From NCBI GenBank assembly GCA_022606425.2, contig JAHDVF020001223.1:248001-312000 (forward strand): DNA of 64,000 nucleotides, given 5' to 3'. The position numbers and the translations under genes are program-made. Positions 1 to 10,219 of this stretch are shown piece after piece. The DNA comes from Lepidostoma basale (taxonomy: Eukaryota > Arthropoda > Insecta > Trichoptera > Lepidostomatidae). Every line of letters starts with the position of its first letter. Within the stretch, counting starts at the first letter, position 1. The notes beneath the pieces were generated by a model. It searched no databases and was not told the DNA's origin. It was given only the letters and a program-made list of their open reading frames with translations.

Positions 1-210
1 CGGATAATCGAAAGTGTCAGATTACTGAGCCCCGTCTAAAACAGGTGGGAACATAGTGCGAGAGATAGACAAAACCATTAGGGCAGTTGACTAATGATTA
101 TATTTTATAATCGCTGTCTTCATTAAAATGGATAAAAAACGCGCTCGACATTTCTTGCCGAAAACGAAAAAAAAGTATTACCTACATAAGAGAATTTTAA
201 GATTGTATTT
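1..210. other. Unassigned AT-rich sequence
   Basis: No coding, RNA or repeat signature recognised. It ends where the family A LINE tail begins. Confidence 0.3.
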
Positions 211-735
211 ACAACTAACTAACCATCACGCCGTCTCCCCGAAAGGGGTAGACCGAAAGAATGGACCGCCACACTGTTCTGTCTTGACATACATCTCTCG
301 TTCCTCTACATTCATACATCGTGTTACACACGCACGTCGATTTCTTGGACTCCTTACGTGACCGACATTTAATATTTGATTGATTTGATCGTGCCAAGTT
401 TTCCTCGGCCTTCCTCTATTTCTAGCTCCGTTCACGTCTTTTACATACACCTTCTCCACCATTCTGTCTTCAATAATTTTTTCCATGTGTCCAAACCATC
501 TAAACGATCCTTTCATTATTTTATTCGTAATATTTTCATTCGCAACGCAATTACATCTTTTATTTACATTTGACACTCTATCATATACAGTTTTACCACA
601 CATTCGTTTTAGAGATCTCATTTCTACTGCATTTATTCTACTTTCATCCTTCTCTTGCCAGTTACATGCTTCACTTCCATACATAAGGATCGGCACAAGA
701 ACACCATTCTGTACTGTAATCTTGGCTTTTTTGTA
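211..735 (-). mobile_element. Family A RTE-like LINE, 3' fragment
   Basis: Read on the minus strand, this encodes the end of the protein found intact at 34270-37320: YGSEACNWQ, RSLKRMCGK, RNRGRPRKTWHDQIN and a final GETA-stop. It ends in the family signature GGCGTGATGG followed by GTTA repeats at 211-222. It is 5'-truncated near 735. The reading frame 226-696 is open but covers only the region after the reverse transcriptase, so it is a dead fragment. Confidence 0.85.
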
Positions 736-750
736 TTTATTTATTTATTA

Positions 751-1046
751 ATGGTGGTTTGGACATATGGAAAGAATGAATGAAGAAAGAATGGTTAACC
801 AATTGTATGTTAACGATGTAAATGGAACCAAAAATAGAGGAAGACCGAGGAAAACGTGGCACGATCAAATAAATCTAATATTGAATGTCGCCCATGTGAG
901 GAGTCAGATAAATCGACGCGCGTGCATGGCACGATGTATGAACGTTGAGGAAGCGAGAGAAATATGTCAGGAAAGAAAAGTGTGGCAGTCCATTCATTCT
1001 GCCTACCCATTCGGGGAGACGGCGTGATGGTTAGTCAGTTGGTTAG
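751..1046 (+). mobile_element. Family A RTE-like LINE, 3' fragment
   Basis: About 300 bp of the C-terminal code (RNRGRPRKTWHDQIN, RCMNVEEAREICQ, GETA-stop), ending GGCGTGATGG plus GTTA/GTCA units. It lies head-to-head with the minus-strand copy at 211-735 across a TATT-repeat spacer. Both keep their own 3' ends on the outside, so this is two separate insertions, not one twin-primed copy. Confidence 0.85.
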
Positions 1047-1877
1047 TTTTAATGGTAACATACAGCGATATCAATCTATATATATAAAACAAAGTCAAAA
1101 ATCGTGTTAGTTACACCATTTATAACTCGAGAACGGCTGGACCAATTTTGAAGATCTTATATTTGCTGGATTTGTCTCCGTTCCGGATAACAGAATAATT
1201 ATTAAAACATTTGAAAAAATCACTTAAATGATTTAAAATTAATTATATTTGTCGTACGTTTGACTAAATTTGACTTAATAAACGACGTATAAAATCAAAA
1301 TGGCGTGTATTTTAGTTTCGGTATCGCCCGTAGGTGGTGTATTGTTGATGCCAGATGTCAATACTCAATGTGAAAGATTTGAGTTGAGGTTATTTTTTAA
1401 TCGTCGCCGGGATTTTTGGTTTTCTTTATTAATTTTAGATTAACAATGCCCAAAGTTATAAAAATCAGTATAAGAGAGACTATTCTAAAAGTTAAACCCC
1501 TTTTGTGAAGGAGAGCAGAGAATATTTGCGCCATTAATACCATTCGAAAAAGATGACAGATGAGTGTTCCGTGGAGATTAAATAACCGATTTATGATTAG
1601 TGAATAATAATAAAAATACGTATTGTATATTTTGTATTGATTTTATAGGTGTATCTGTGTACATTCGGTCCAGAGAATTGTTACCATAGGAAATTCAGCC
1701 GCGAGTACTTAATAAACGAAATATTTGGCTAGATGAAGACGAGGAATTTCTTTTTTCAATTGATCAGGGACACTGAATCATCAAACTCTTCAGATGATGA
1801 ATATGATGATGCTAATGATGAAAACGGAGTTCATTGATGGATCACACTTATTCAAAATTATGTTGTCTGCTATTTAA

Positions 1878-2655
1878 TTGTTTTAACGTGTTGATGAATG
1901 TCGGAAAGTCAAAGGTGTTAGTTTTTGAAAGGGAAGAACAAATGACAGTTTGTAATATAAGTGTAAATGAAGAGAACTTGGAACAGGTGAGGGAATTTGT
2001 GTATTTAGGTAGCATGTTCACAGCGGATGGCCGAACGGACAGTGATGTTGAAAAAAGGGTTGGTGCGGGTAACAAAGTGAATGGAGCTTTAAAAGTAGTT
2101 ATTGGAAACAAGAATTTATCAATGAAAGCGAAAATGGCCGTTCACAATGGAGTTCTGGTCCCAACTCCTATGTATGGAAGCGAAGCATGGAACTGACAGA
2201 ACAAAGATGAGAGCAGAATAAATGCGGTAGAGATGAGGTCCCTAAGACGAATGTGTGGAAGAACGATGTATGACAGAATCTCAAATGCTGATATTAGGAA
2301 GGAATGTAGAGCGAAAGAAGGTATTATGAACAAAATTATGAATGGTTCGTTGCGTTGGTTCGGACATATGGAGCGCATGGGTGAAGAAAGAATGGTTAAA
2401 AAAGTATACGTTAACGATGTAAATGGAGTAAGGAGTCGAGGTAGACCGAGAAAAACATGGCATGTCCAAATTAATCAAATATTAAAGGTTGGTCATGTCA
2501 GAAGCCGGAAGAATCGACGTGCGTGTATGACTCGATGTATGAATGTGGAGGAAGCTAGAGAGGTGTGCCAGGATAGAGTAGTGTGGCGGTCCATTCTCTC
2601 TGCCTACCCCTGCGGAGAAACGGCGTGATGGTTTGTTGTTGTTGTTGTATTAAAT
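1878..2655 (+). mobile_element. Family A LINE, (GTT)-tail subfamily, 3' fragment
   Basis: Encodes NVGKSKVLVFEREEQ, FVYLGSMF, RSLRRMCGR and RSRGRPRKTW, closely matching the intact copy. A TGA at 2195 replaces the Trp codon of the EAWNWQ motif, splitting the frame into 1834-2196 and 2233-2628. The end is GGCGTGATGG followed by TTGTTG units rather than GTTA, which marks a second tail subfamily. It is nested in the Helitron-like element. Confidence 0.85.
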
Positions 2656-3240
2656 TAATTTATTTATAATAATAAAATAATAAGAATGATAATAATCATA
2701 ATAATAATTCAAACAGTAATTAGAAGGAACAATCATACATAATATAGAGTCAAAAACGATGAATCCTAATATATTAAAGACGATAAACAATATAAGGAAG
2801 CAGATTACATTAGTAAGAAAGGGACAAAAATGGAAGGTAGTATTAATATTTTTTTGGTAGATTGTATAAAGGAAAAGTTTTTAATGTACTACATACTCGT
2901 ATATACTAAGGGGGAATAAGCTGGAATTTGGTTATTTATAACATTCAATTCACGTGCCTTTGCTTTAAAAATTTCAAAATTTTCTAATTTATCAAATTTT
3001 TTTAAAATTGTTTGCTATATGCAAAAAAATGTGTTTTTGGAATTGAAATGATGGTCAAAATTCACACAATGATTCTGTTTTTGTATTAAATGTTGTGTTC
3101 ATATAACCTCTTCAAAATGATCGACCCGTCTTTCCAATATACACGGCATCACAATCCTCACAATTAATCTGGTAGATTCCACTTTGGTTGAATATATTGT
3201 CGCGAAAAAATAAAAAACACAATTGTGATACATAAAACAA
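2656..3240 (-). mobile_element. Penelope-like element, GIY-YIG remnant
   Basis: On the minus strand 3192-3124 reads FNQSGIYQINCEDCDAVYIG then KTGRSF, the GIY-YIG nuclease signature with the CxxC typical of Penelope-like elements. A TGA follows RSF, so the gene is broken. The 3' part (2656-2830) matches 47380-47490 read in the same sense. At 3193 it meets the tail of the same family in the opposite (+) sense (3195-3240), the usual inverted Penelope arrangement. Confidence 0.75.
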
Positions 3241-3469
3241 AGTTTTTAATTAACAATTTATAATTCATTTTAAGTATTAATGCAGGCTTCCACGTGAATT
3301 ATATTCCATTGTAATTAATATTTTTAATTTTGACATTTGCACATTTCATGAACTTAATTCATTTTAAGTATTAATTGTAATTCAATAAAAAGGTGAATTA
3401 AATTTAGCTAATAAGTTAACACAACATTTATTGATTCTGAGGCGGTACGAAGTTCGTCGGGTCAGCTAG

Positions 3470-4160
3470 TAACATATAAAATAAGAAAAAACACACTTAG
3501 AAAAATCAAAGTAAGGCCAATTACATGCTATCACAAATATAAAACGATTCGACTCGAGATCTGATTAAAGTTTAAGACAGTACTGTCCTGTAAATTTTAT
3601 TCGCTTTAAAAAGGAATACAGTAATGCAGTTTCATAAATTTAAAGTGTTTTTTTTTTAATCACTTTTGAGAGTTTTAAATAATTAAAAAAAAAAGATAAA
3701 ATAGAAGTACGTAAAAACGTAAGAAAGTAAAGTGGATTCACATTTTTAACGACTTAAGTATATATTTATTTAATGAATTACATTTTGCGTCATGATTAGA
3801 ATACGTGTGTTTATGTCCTGCAAGTTGCAACTTAATTAGCATTATTTACTCGTTTACCTGAAATATGATTTCCGCATCTCGTAAATACCTCATCAGATTC
3901 TGCAGATAGCCGATTGAATGTCCACCGTCCGTGAAATATGTTTATTCAGCTAATTACCATTGCCATTTGACATGAATTCTACATTTACATTAAGCCAGAT
4001 CCATGAGGTAACTATAAAATCCTGTAAAAAGTTATAAAACGTCAAATAAATCTCTCAGATTTAGGCGGGTTTGCGATATGTTTACATCGCGATATTTATA
4101 TCACGCAATGTTTTAAATTTATATATGTATATTTAATTATTATTTTATTTATTTATTTAT
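3470..4160. other. Unassigned AT-rich stretch
   Basis: No open frame or recognised element. The composition is AT-rich with short A and T runs. It separates the Helitron-like 3' end from the P repeat. Confidence 0.3.
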
Positions 4161-4164
4161 ATTT

Positions 4165-4345
4165 AAGTGGTGGTCATAAGAAGGGCGGAATGGGGAATGT
4201 TGTTAAATATAAAGCGATCGCTCAACCCAACCAATAACAGGTCATAAGTCCTGTAAGCGCCTCGGCCACCACATTCTGTTCCCAGAAAAACAATTTACAT
4301 CTTCGTCTCTATTGAGATACAATTAATCCTTATAAAAAAATATTT
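4165..4345 (+). repeat. Family P repeat
   Basis: Contains the P core AACCCAACCAATRACAGGTC, then CATAAGTCCTGT, and ends CGTCTCTATTGAGATACAAT. Other copies are at 14220, 23258, 39515, 44480 and 49920. No coding capacity. Confidence 0.75.
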
Positions 4346-4406
4346 AAAATTAAATAGAAATAAAAACACTGCACTTTGTCCTTCACCACTGTGCGGTTAT
4401 TTAAAT

Positions 4407-4446
4407 TGCCGACTAGTTTCGCTTGTACCCAAGCTTCCTCAGGACT
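4407..4446 (-). ncRNA. Hammerhead-ribozyme-like motif, inverted partner
   Basis: Minus-strand twin of the plus motif at 4520: CTGAGGA (4442-4436), the same GCTTG/CAAGC stem II with GGTA loop, GAAAC and GTC. Stem I is weaker here, since the bases before CTGA pair with GGC only partly. Confidence 0.6.
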
Positions 4447-4519
4447 TCGTTATAACAGTTATTATGAGGCCTCGTAATAACAGTTATTACGAACAGTTAT
4501 TATTAACCTGTTATTACGA

Positions 4520-4559
4520 AGCCCTGAGGAAGCTTGGGTACAAGCGAAACTAGTCGGCT
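4520..4559 (+). ncRNA. Hammerhead-ribozyme-like motif (PLE type)
   Basis: In order: stem I 5' strand AGCC (4520-4523); CTGAGGA core (4524-4530); stem II GCTTG / loop GGTA / CAAGC (4532-4545); GAAAC (4546-4550); 2-bp stem III AC-TA-GT; cleavage triplet GTC (4553-4555); stem I 3' strand GGCT (4556-4559). All conserved core positions (CUGANGA, GAAA, NUH) are present. The very short stem III matches hammerheads described in Penelope-like elements. Activity is not shown by sequence alone. Confidence 0.7.
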
Positions 4560-4709
4560 ATTTAAATAACCGCATAGTGGTGAAAAACAAAGTGCGGTGT
4601 TTATATTTCTATTTTATTTTAAATATAAACAATAAAAAAATTAAAATGTCTTACCACAAATTGAATGCTTCTACGAAAAAAAAAATAATAATAAAAATTA
4701 ATAATAATA

Positions 4710-5996
4710 TTAGGTCCTTACATATGAAATTGGCGTTTTGCCGTATTGGCAACTTTGATCTCAAATATCTTCTCTTTGGTTAGGAATTCCAAATTCAAAT
4801 TTATACAGCTATTTACTCAAGTATTTGTGTTTCGAAAATTATAATTCATTTGTTTTTTCCTCAATTGTTTTTTTTCTTTGCGTCACTCAGTTTACAAAAT
4901 GGAAAACTTGAAATATCGCGTTATTTACGAGTACGAGTTCCACCATGGGACCAGTGCTGCAGAAACGGCTCGAAAGATTAATGATGTGTATGGCGACGGT
5001 GCCGCAAAAGAAAACACAGTGCGTTTTTGGTTCCAACGTTTTCGTTCTGGAAATTTCGACCTGCAGAACAAGCCCCGTGGACGGCCGGAGACCAAAGTTG
5101 ATGATTAATAATTGAAGGCTATTGTGGAAGCGGATCCATCGCAAACCACGTCCGAGTTAGCTGCAGGCTGCGGTGTTAGTGATAAAACTGTTTTAATCCA
5201 CTTGAAGCAAATTGGGAAGGTGAAAAAGCTTGAAAGGTGGGTACCTCACGAATTGAGTGAAGCAAATCAACAAACGCGCGTTGACTGCTGCGTTGCATTA
5301 CTCAACCGGCACAAGAATGAAGGGATTTTGAATCGAATCATTACCTGTGATGAAAAGTGGATCCTGTATGATAATCGGATGCGCTCATCGCAATGGCTGA
5401 ACCCTGCCGAACCAGCCAAACCATGCCCCAAGCGAAAATTGACTCCAAAAAAGTTACTTGTGAGCGTTTGGTGGACTAGTGCTGGTGTCGTTCACTATAG
5501 CTTTCTTAAATCTGGCCAGACGATTACGGCAGATGTCTATTGTCAGCAACTGCAAACCATGATGGAAATGCTAGCTGCTAAACAACCGAGGCTGGTTAAT
5601 CGCTCTAGGCCACTGCTGCTTCATGATAACGCTAGACCACACACTGCACAACAGACGGCTACCAAATTAGAAGAGCTTCAATTGGAATGTCTAAGACATC
5701 CACCGTACTCTCCGGACCTTGCCCCAACAGATTACTATTTTTTTCGAAATTTGGATAACTTCTTGCAAGGGAAAAAATTCAACTCCGATGGGGCAGTCTA
5801 AACCGACTTCAAAGATTTTATTGATTCCCGTCCGAATGGTTTTTTTAGTAAAGGGATCATTGAACTACCTATGAGATGGCAAAAGTGCATAGATAGCAAT
5901 GGTATATACTTTGATTAAATAAATATATTATATTTAAAAAAAATCAACTTTATGTTCCTCCCATGTAAAACGCCAATTTCATATGTAAGGACCTAA
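4710..5996 (+). mobile_element. Complete mariner element, non-functional
   Basis: 1287 bp, the usual mariner size, bounded by near-perfect terminal inverted repeats of about 31 bp beginning TTAGGTCCTTACATATGAAA and flanked by TA target duplications (4708-4709, 5997-5998). It holds one transposase frame broken by stops. A second copy with the same ends starts at 63315. Confidence 0.95.
4899..5918 (+). pseudogene. Mariner transposase (D,D34D), three premature stops
   Basis: Cut-and-paste DNA transposase; the most similar family I can name is the cecropia/SETMAR-like mariners. The ATG follows ACAAA at 4899, and the full frame would be 339 codons to TAA 5916-5918, close to the family norm of about 345. 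The N-terminal half has the paired HTH region (TSAAETARKINDVYGDGAAK, WFQRFRSG). The catalytic triad is visible: CDEKW, HDNARPH, and SPDLAPTDYYFF with 34 residues between the last two Asp. Two adjacent TAA codons (5106-5111) and one at 5799-5801 break it. At 5106-5111 the copy at 63503 has two Glu codons, so these are point lesions. The internal start at 5112 is only an artefact of the stops. Confidence 0.95.
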
Positions 5997-5999
5997 TAT

Positions 6000-6587
6000 A
6001 ATTTTTATGATGCAAATTATTTAAATAGGAAGCGTAGAGAGACGAGCTACACTGATTTCCCCAAGATCCCAAAATACAAGTTGCGTTTCTATTTTAAAAT
6101 CAAACCATCATTTTTGATGACGATATCATATTTAAACAATTGCGCCCGGATACTAATTTTGTCGCTTCTTCCCACGATTTCGTGTATATCAGATCAATTA
6201 AAGTAACATCCTCAATAAACGAGATAATTAAAATAAAAACAGGACAAAATATGACATCAGTTGTTTCTTAGATAAAGATAAGTATAATTTATAATGTAAC
6301 AATGTATTTCTCAAATAAGAAATGACAAAAGACGTTAGATTACATCCGACCACGAATATATTTTATACACGAGTTTTTGAAACAGAAGCGAAGATGGCAA
6401 TACAAAATGTTTTTAATTTCTTTATAAATATAATTCTTCTTTACGGGCATTCGTAGTTGAACTCCGCCTAAACGTTTGGACCGATTATGATGAATTTTTT
6501 TAATGTGTTTGGGTGGGATGGTTTCGATTCACTTCATGGACAATCCAATTGGACCCGGTAGGTGACCGATACCATCTTCTGGGAAGT
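6000..6587. other. Unassigned AT-rich stretch
   Basis: Nothing recognised apart from the mariner right flank. No convincing coding region. Confidence 0.3.
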
Positions 6588-6621
6588 TTCAGCCTACCCA
6601 TTCGGAAAGACGGCGTGATGG
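6588..6621 (+). mobile_element. Family A 3' end joined to SINE
   Basis: Only the last bases of family A remain (CAGCCTACCCATTCGG to CGGCGTGATGG), fused directly to the body of a tRNA-derived SINE at 'GGTTAAAGAGCT'. The normal SINE head is missing. Confidence 0.65.
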
Positions 6622-6790
6622 TTAAAGAGCTAAGACTGCCATACCGAAGGTCTCGGGATCGATTCCCGGCGAATGAAGTGTGATTCTCACTTTGTGATTC
6701 TATCTTTGGTTTGGTGTAATATTCACGTGACAATAAAATAGGGATAGATCGGCTACCTATCACATGTCATGATAATCGATACAAAAGCTA
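6622..6790 (+). mobile_element. tRNA-derived SINE (family S), head replaced
   Basis: Has the B box GATCGATTCCCGG and the body AATATTCACGTGACAATAAA and CTACCTATCACATG seen in the other S copies. The 5' tRNA-like half is replaced by a family A 3' end. Confidence 0.75.
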
Positions 6791-6959
6791 AAAACAAATT
6801 ATTTACAGTAGTTGGGTTTCTGTAAAAACGTTTCGCTGCCGACCAGTTTCGATATAATCTATGGTCATGGTGATTAATATTTTAATAATTTTTTTGTAAA
6901 GACATTTGTTTTAAATACATATTGTCATTGTGAAAGAAAAACTATTCTTCACTAGTTTC

Positions 6960-7341
6960 AATCTCAGGGATTGGTTTGCATCGAAGCAAGGGCAGACACA
7001 ATAAGGACCAAACAAGTTTTGAGGACTTCCGAAATGAAGACACTGAGGACGATAGCAAGCAAGACACTGAGGGATCGCGTGAGGAATACCAGAATAAGAG
7101 AGATATGTGAGGTTGAGGATATTATAAGATGGAGTAGACAACGAAAAAGAGACTGGTACGGTCAAGTTCAAAGAATGGACACCACCAGATCCCCTATATT
7201 GCATTGCATTATCAACCTCATGGAACTCGTCCTCGTGGAAGACCTCCTAAAAGATGAAAGGACAGATAGAAATCTAACTCACAGGAGCAGCAACACTCTG
7301 GATAACAGACCACATAGGTCTACAATAAGGAAGAAGAAGAA
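6960..7341 (+). mobile_element. Family B RTE-like LINE, 3' fragment
   Basis: The frame encodes EARADTIRTKQVLRTSEMK, TLRDRVRNTRIREICEVED and RWSRQRKRDW, the post-RT tail of RTE-type proteins. It ends ACAGACCACATAGGTCTA then an AAGAAGAAG tail at 7330-7339. The same terminal motif recurs at 28155-28205 on the minus strand. Confidence 0.75.
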
Positions 7342-7459
7342 CGATTGGCTTGCAGCAAGGTGTATATTTTTTGCTGGTTCTTGGGATGCCACTTGGGTCT
7401 TTAATGTGTCAGTTTCCTGTTGCTTCCCACATTTGTTATACAGCAGGTTATTTTAACTC

Positions 7460-7600
7460 AATTACTATATACAGCTTTTTAGCTATTGATTCTCATGACA
7501 TGCGATAGGCAGCTACTCTATCGAAATTTAATTATCACGTGACAAAAGACAGACCAGACCAAAGAGAGTCTGAGAATCACACTGCCAATAACAGGTCACC
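7460..7600 (-). mobile_element. SINE family S, partial
   Basis: Minus-strand copy of the S body (GTGACAATAA-like block, CACGTGA, and AATCACACTGCC near the head). The tRNA-related head is cut off. Confidence 0.65.
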
Positions 7601-7629
7601 AGAGAAGAATAAGAAGAAGAAGAAGTATC

Positions 7630-8255
7630 ACAGTGTTTCGGCCAAAATTGCATTGGTTCGGAGCAGACTCAAAAGTGGTTCTGTGATATGGAGTCCTCAC
7701 GAGGCGAGATATTCTGTTATGCTAGAGAGGGTTCAGAAAAAAATTCTGAGGTATCTCTACATGAGGGAGTATGATAGCTATCCGTGGCTCAATCCCACGG
7801 CATTTCTTTTGGGAATGCTTGGGAACAACTCTCTGCAGCTTCGAAGAGATCGGCATCTCATAACCCATTTCTTTAGATTACTCTGGGAATATTTCGAGAA
7901 CTCGGCCGTGCTGGAGGTTGTTCGGCTTTTTGTCCCTCATAGATATCTCCGAGAGCGACAGCATAGATTGTTTTACCTACCGGCCGCCGGAACTAACTTG
8001 CCTCTAGTGACACCGGTGGGAAGAGCAATCAATCTGCTGAACGCGGTCTCCTCGGAGATCGACGTCTTTCATATTAGTGAAAGTACATTCAGAAGGCAAA
8101 TACTCTTAATTCTGGAGAGTATCCTGTCTTCCTAATGTCGAACCATCTCTCTTGCGTTTCTGGTAGTATACTATACCTGTTCTCAATAGATGCTTTAAAA
8201 ATAAATTTTGTAATGTCTATTGATGAAATAAACTGATTTGATTTGATTTGAAAAC
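7630..8255 (+). mobile_element. Family C CR1/jockey-like LINE, 3' end
   Basis: Open from about 7645 to TAA at 8133-8135. It encodes LVRSRLKSGSVIWSP, VQKKILRYLYMREYDSYPWL, LRRDRHLITHFFRLLW, NLPLVTPVGRAINLLNAVSS and a final ESILSS. This is the conserved region just after the reverse transcriptase in CR1/jockey LINEs. The GTG in front at 7539 belongs to a SINE, so no true start is present. A 3' UTR of about 100 bp ends in the tail TGATTTGATTTGATTTG, the target-priming repeat of this family. Confidence 0.8.
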
Positions 8256-8890
8256 AATGGATTATATAAAAATATATTTCATAAAACTTAACGATCCACT
8301 ACTGACCCGCTTTGCTACTAAAAATTCCTGACGGTTTTTTATTAAAACAAAACAAAACAGCAGATGTTATATTGCTCTCAAAGGTGGCAGGTCACTCGAT
8401 CAGGGTATTATGCAAGACAGCGATTCCCGCGTAAACCGGAATCAAAATGTCTTGTTTATGGTATTTTTATCTATCTCGCGACTATTGGTTTATCGGACGA
8501 CACCTTATTAGTTCAGGGTCGAATGTTTATTCAAATTCGGACCGTTAAAGTATTTTGAAATTGGAATATGTAAAACAGATGAACGCTATAAGTTGACTTT
8601 TATTTATTTACGTTTTAATCCAATTTAAAAAATGATTATAAACGATGATTTATAATCTATTTTCTGATGAAATTTCTTTATTATTTGTTTCAAACACGCA
8701 CTGTTCCTTTATGGTCAGGCAGTTATTCAACTCGATTATGGTTTCTCAACCTATAATATTATTCCGAACAGTAAGAAAATATATAGTTAGAATAACGTAA
8801 CATTTATCTACACTATTGTATATGTTTCGGAAAGTTCAGTCCGGTTTTATGAATGAAATTCGCATTTATTTGAAAGGTAAAATAAAAAAA
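8256..8890. other. Unassigned stretch
   Basis: No recognisable gene. The short frame 8364-8558 has no family features. Confidence 0.25.
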
Positions 8891-8899
8891 ACACATTAA

Positions 8900-9235
8900 T
8901 CACAATATGTTTCATCGTTAGCCACTAATTTTCCCATTATTCTGGCAATAGATGAATCCATCACTGAAAAAACGCCTCGTTTTTTGAGGTAATCCAGGCA
9001 TCGACCCAATTCTTAACATCTGTATATGAATGGAAGTGCTTCTCTTTTAAGGCGTGCGTTATAGATCTGAACAAGTGGTAGTCAGATGGTGCCATATTTG
9101 GTGAATAAGGGGGGTGCGGTATATTCTCCCAACCCTGTGTGTAGTTTTTGACCGCGATTGCGATGGGAGGTCGAGCGTTGTCGTGTTGAAGAATGTTCCG
9201 GTCTTGCTTCAATCGCATTAGACGTGTCGGTAGAC
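8900..9235 (-). pseudogene. Mariner transposase C-terminal fragment
   Basis: The minus frame encodes QHDNARPPIAIAV, HPPYSPNMAPSDYHLFRS and LKEKHFHSYTDVKNWVDAW. This is the second and third catalytic Asp region of a mariner different from the two full copies (NMAPSDYHLF instead of DLAPTDYYFF). The first catalytic region and both inverted repeats are missing. Confidence 0.8.
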
Positions 9236-9324
9236 TTCCCCCGAGACCGTTTTACCCGGTTTTAAGGAGATTATTTATCAGAGGGATAAAACTTATGTTG
9301 TAAGAATGACAAACATTTGAGAAC

Positions 9325-9545
9325 TGAACTTAATTGACTTCTTCTTTTAGACAATCGGTCTGTTTCTGTAGTCAGGCTATCCTCTCTTGAGTGGCTAACT
9401 CCCAGCCATCCCTCCATCTCCTTGGCGGTTTTCCGGGGTGACGGCAGCCAGCATGAATCTGATGCACCACAACGTGTGGTATTCTGGAGGGATCCATCCT
9501 CTGCACGTGCGCATTCCATGGCATTATCTTTTGATAATGCCCTAA
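9325..9545 (-). mobile_element. Family B LINE, 3' fragment
   Basis: Minus strand: RMDPSRIPHVVV-like code, a GKPPRRWRDGW-like block, and a (AAG)n end at 9340-9347. It abuts a plus-strand B copy at 9546. Confidence 0.65.
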
Positions 9546-9773
9546 ATTAGAGGATATCGTTCAGTGGAGTAGATCCAGAAGAAGATACTGGAGGGACCAT
9601 GTAGCCCGAATGGATGGTGACAGACTTGCATATACAGCCGCTTATGAAATCCCCTCCGGATAACGCCCACCTGGAAGACCGCTTAAGAGATGGAAGAACA
9701 GCTGGACCTCATCATCCGACGAGACATGATTTCTGTGTCACAGATCGTCAGATCTGTGACACAGAAGAAGAAG
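9546..9773 (+). mobile_element. Family B LINE, 3' fragment
   Basis: Encodes EDIVQWSRSRRRYWRDHVAR, then MDGDRLAYTAAYEIPSG and a GRPLKRWKNSW-like block. It ends in an AAGAAGAAG tail at 9764-9772. It is very similar to 21370-21600, so the two are recent relatives. Confidence 0.7.
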
Positions 9774-9794
9774 CTTCTAGAAAACAGACGATTT

Positions 9795-10209
9795 CTTCAT
9801 TTTCTTCTTCTGATTGTAGATCTTGCGATCTGTTTATACAGGATATCAACTTTCTTTCTGTGATGAAGACGACCAGCCTCCATCTCTTTGGTGGTTGTCC
9901 TGGTGGTCGACGGCTCTCTTAAGTCTCGTGCATCACGATATTAGGAATTCTTGCTGGATCCATTCTGGCGATGTGGTCCCTCCAGAACTATGTCTTCAAT
10001 TTTGCAGGATTTGCGAATTCCTTCATTGGGTATCCTGTCTCTAAGGGTTCTCTCCCCACAATAGGTCGCAATGTTCTCATTTCTGCTACTCTAGAGAGAT
10101 GTTTGGTTCTGACAGTGTCGAATCGAAGCTCTTGCTTCGATTCCGTATGTCATTATGGGCCTGATGCATGTTTTATAAATTCTAACTTTGCTTTCTACTA
10201 GCATATACT
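9795..10209 (-). mobile_element. Family B LINE, downstream part (split by LINE E)
   Basis: Minus strand code RDNKYMLVESKVRIYKTCIR and PIMTYGIEARAS, running to a TTC-rich (AAG)n tail near 9800. The upstream part continues at 13230-13445 after the nested element. Joining the two restores a continuous RTE-like order, which proves the nesting. Confidence 0.8.
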
Positions 10210-10219
10210 TATTGTCCCT
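10210..10219 (+). repeat. Target-site duplication of LINE E, left
   Basis: TATTGTCCCT, repeated exactly at 13220-13229 on the other side of the inserted LINE. Confidence 0.85.

Larger units (their letters stand above)
1075..3469 (+). mobile_element. Helitron-like element with nested insertions
   Basis: The left end starts TCTATATATATAAAAC after an A, followed by a stretch about 'ataactcgagaacggctgg' that I recall as typical of insect Helitron 5' regions. The right end has a short palindrome (ACGAAGTTCGT, 3448-3458) and then GGGTCAGCTAG before a T, matching the Helitron rules 5' TC, 3' hairpin plus CTRR, and A/T target. No Rep/helicase code is seen, so it is non-autonomous. A family A fragment and a PLE piece sit inside, making the span about 2.4 kb. 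Confidence 0.6.
4371..4610. repeat. PLE tail inverted pair with two hammerhead-like motifs
   Basis: Two arms of about 85-100 bp face each other: minus-strand copy 4371-4470 and plus-strand copy 4494-4610. Each carries the same ribozyme-like block (4407-4446 minus, 4520-4559 plus). The spacer is built of TAATAACAGTTATTA-type units. Penelope-like tails are known for inverted arrangements and hammerhead motifs. Confidence 0.7.

Noticed and set aside
211..1046. One twin-primed LINE copy
   Set aside because: Both halves carry a 3' terminus on the outside, so they are two insertions.
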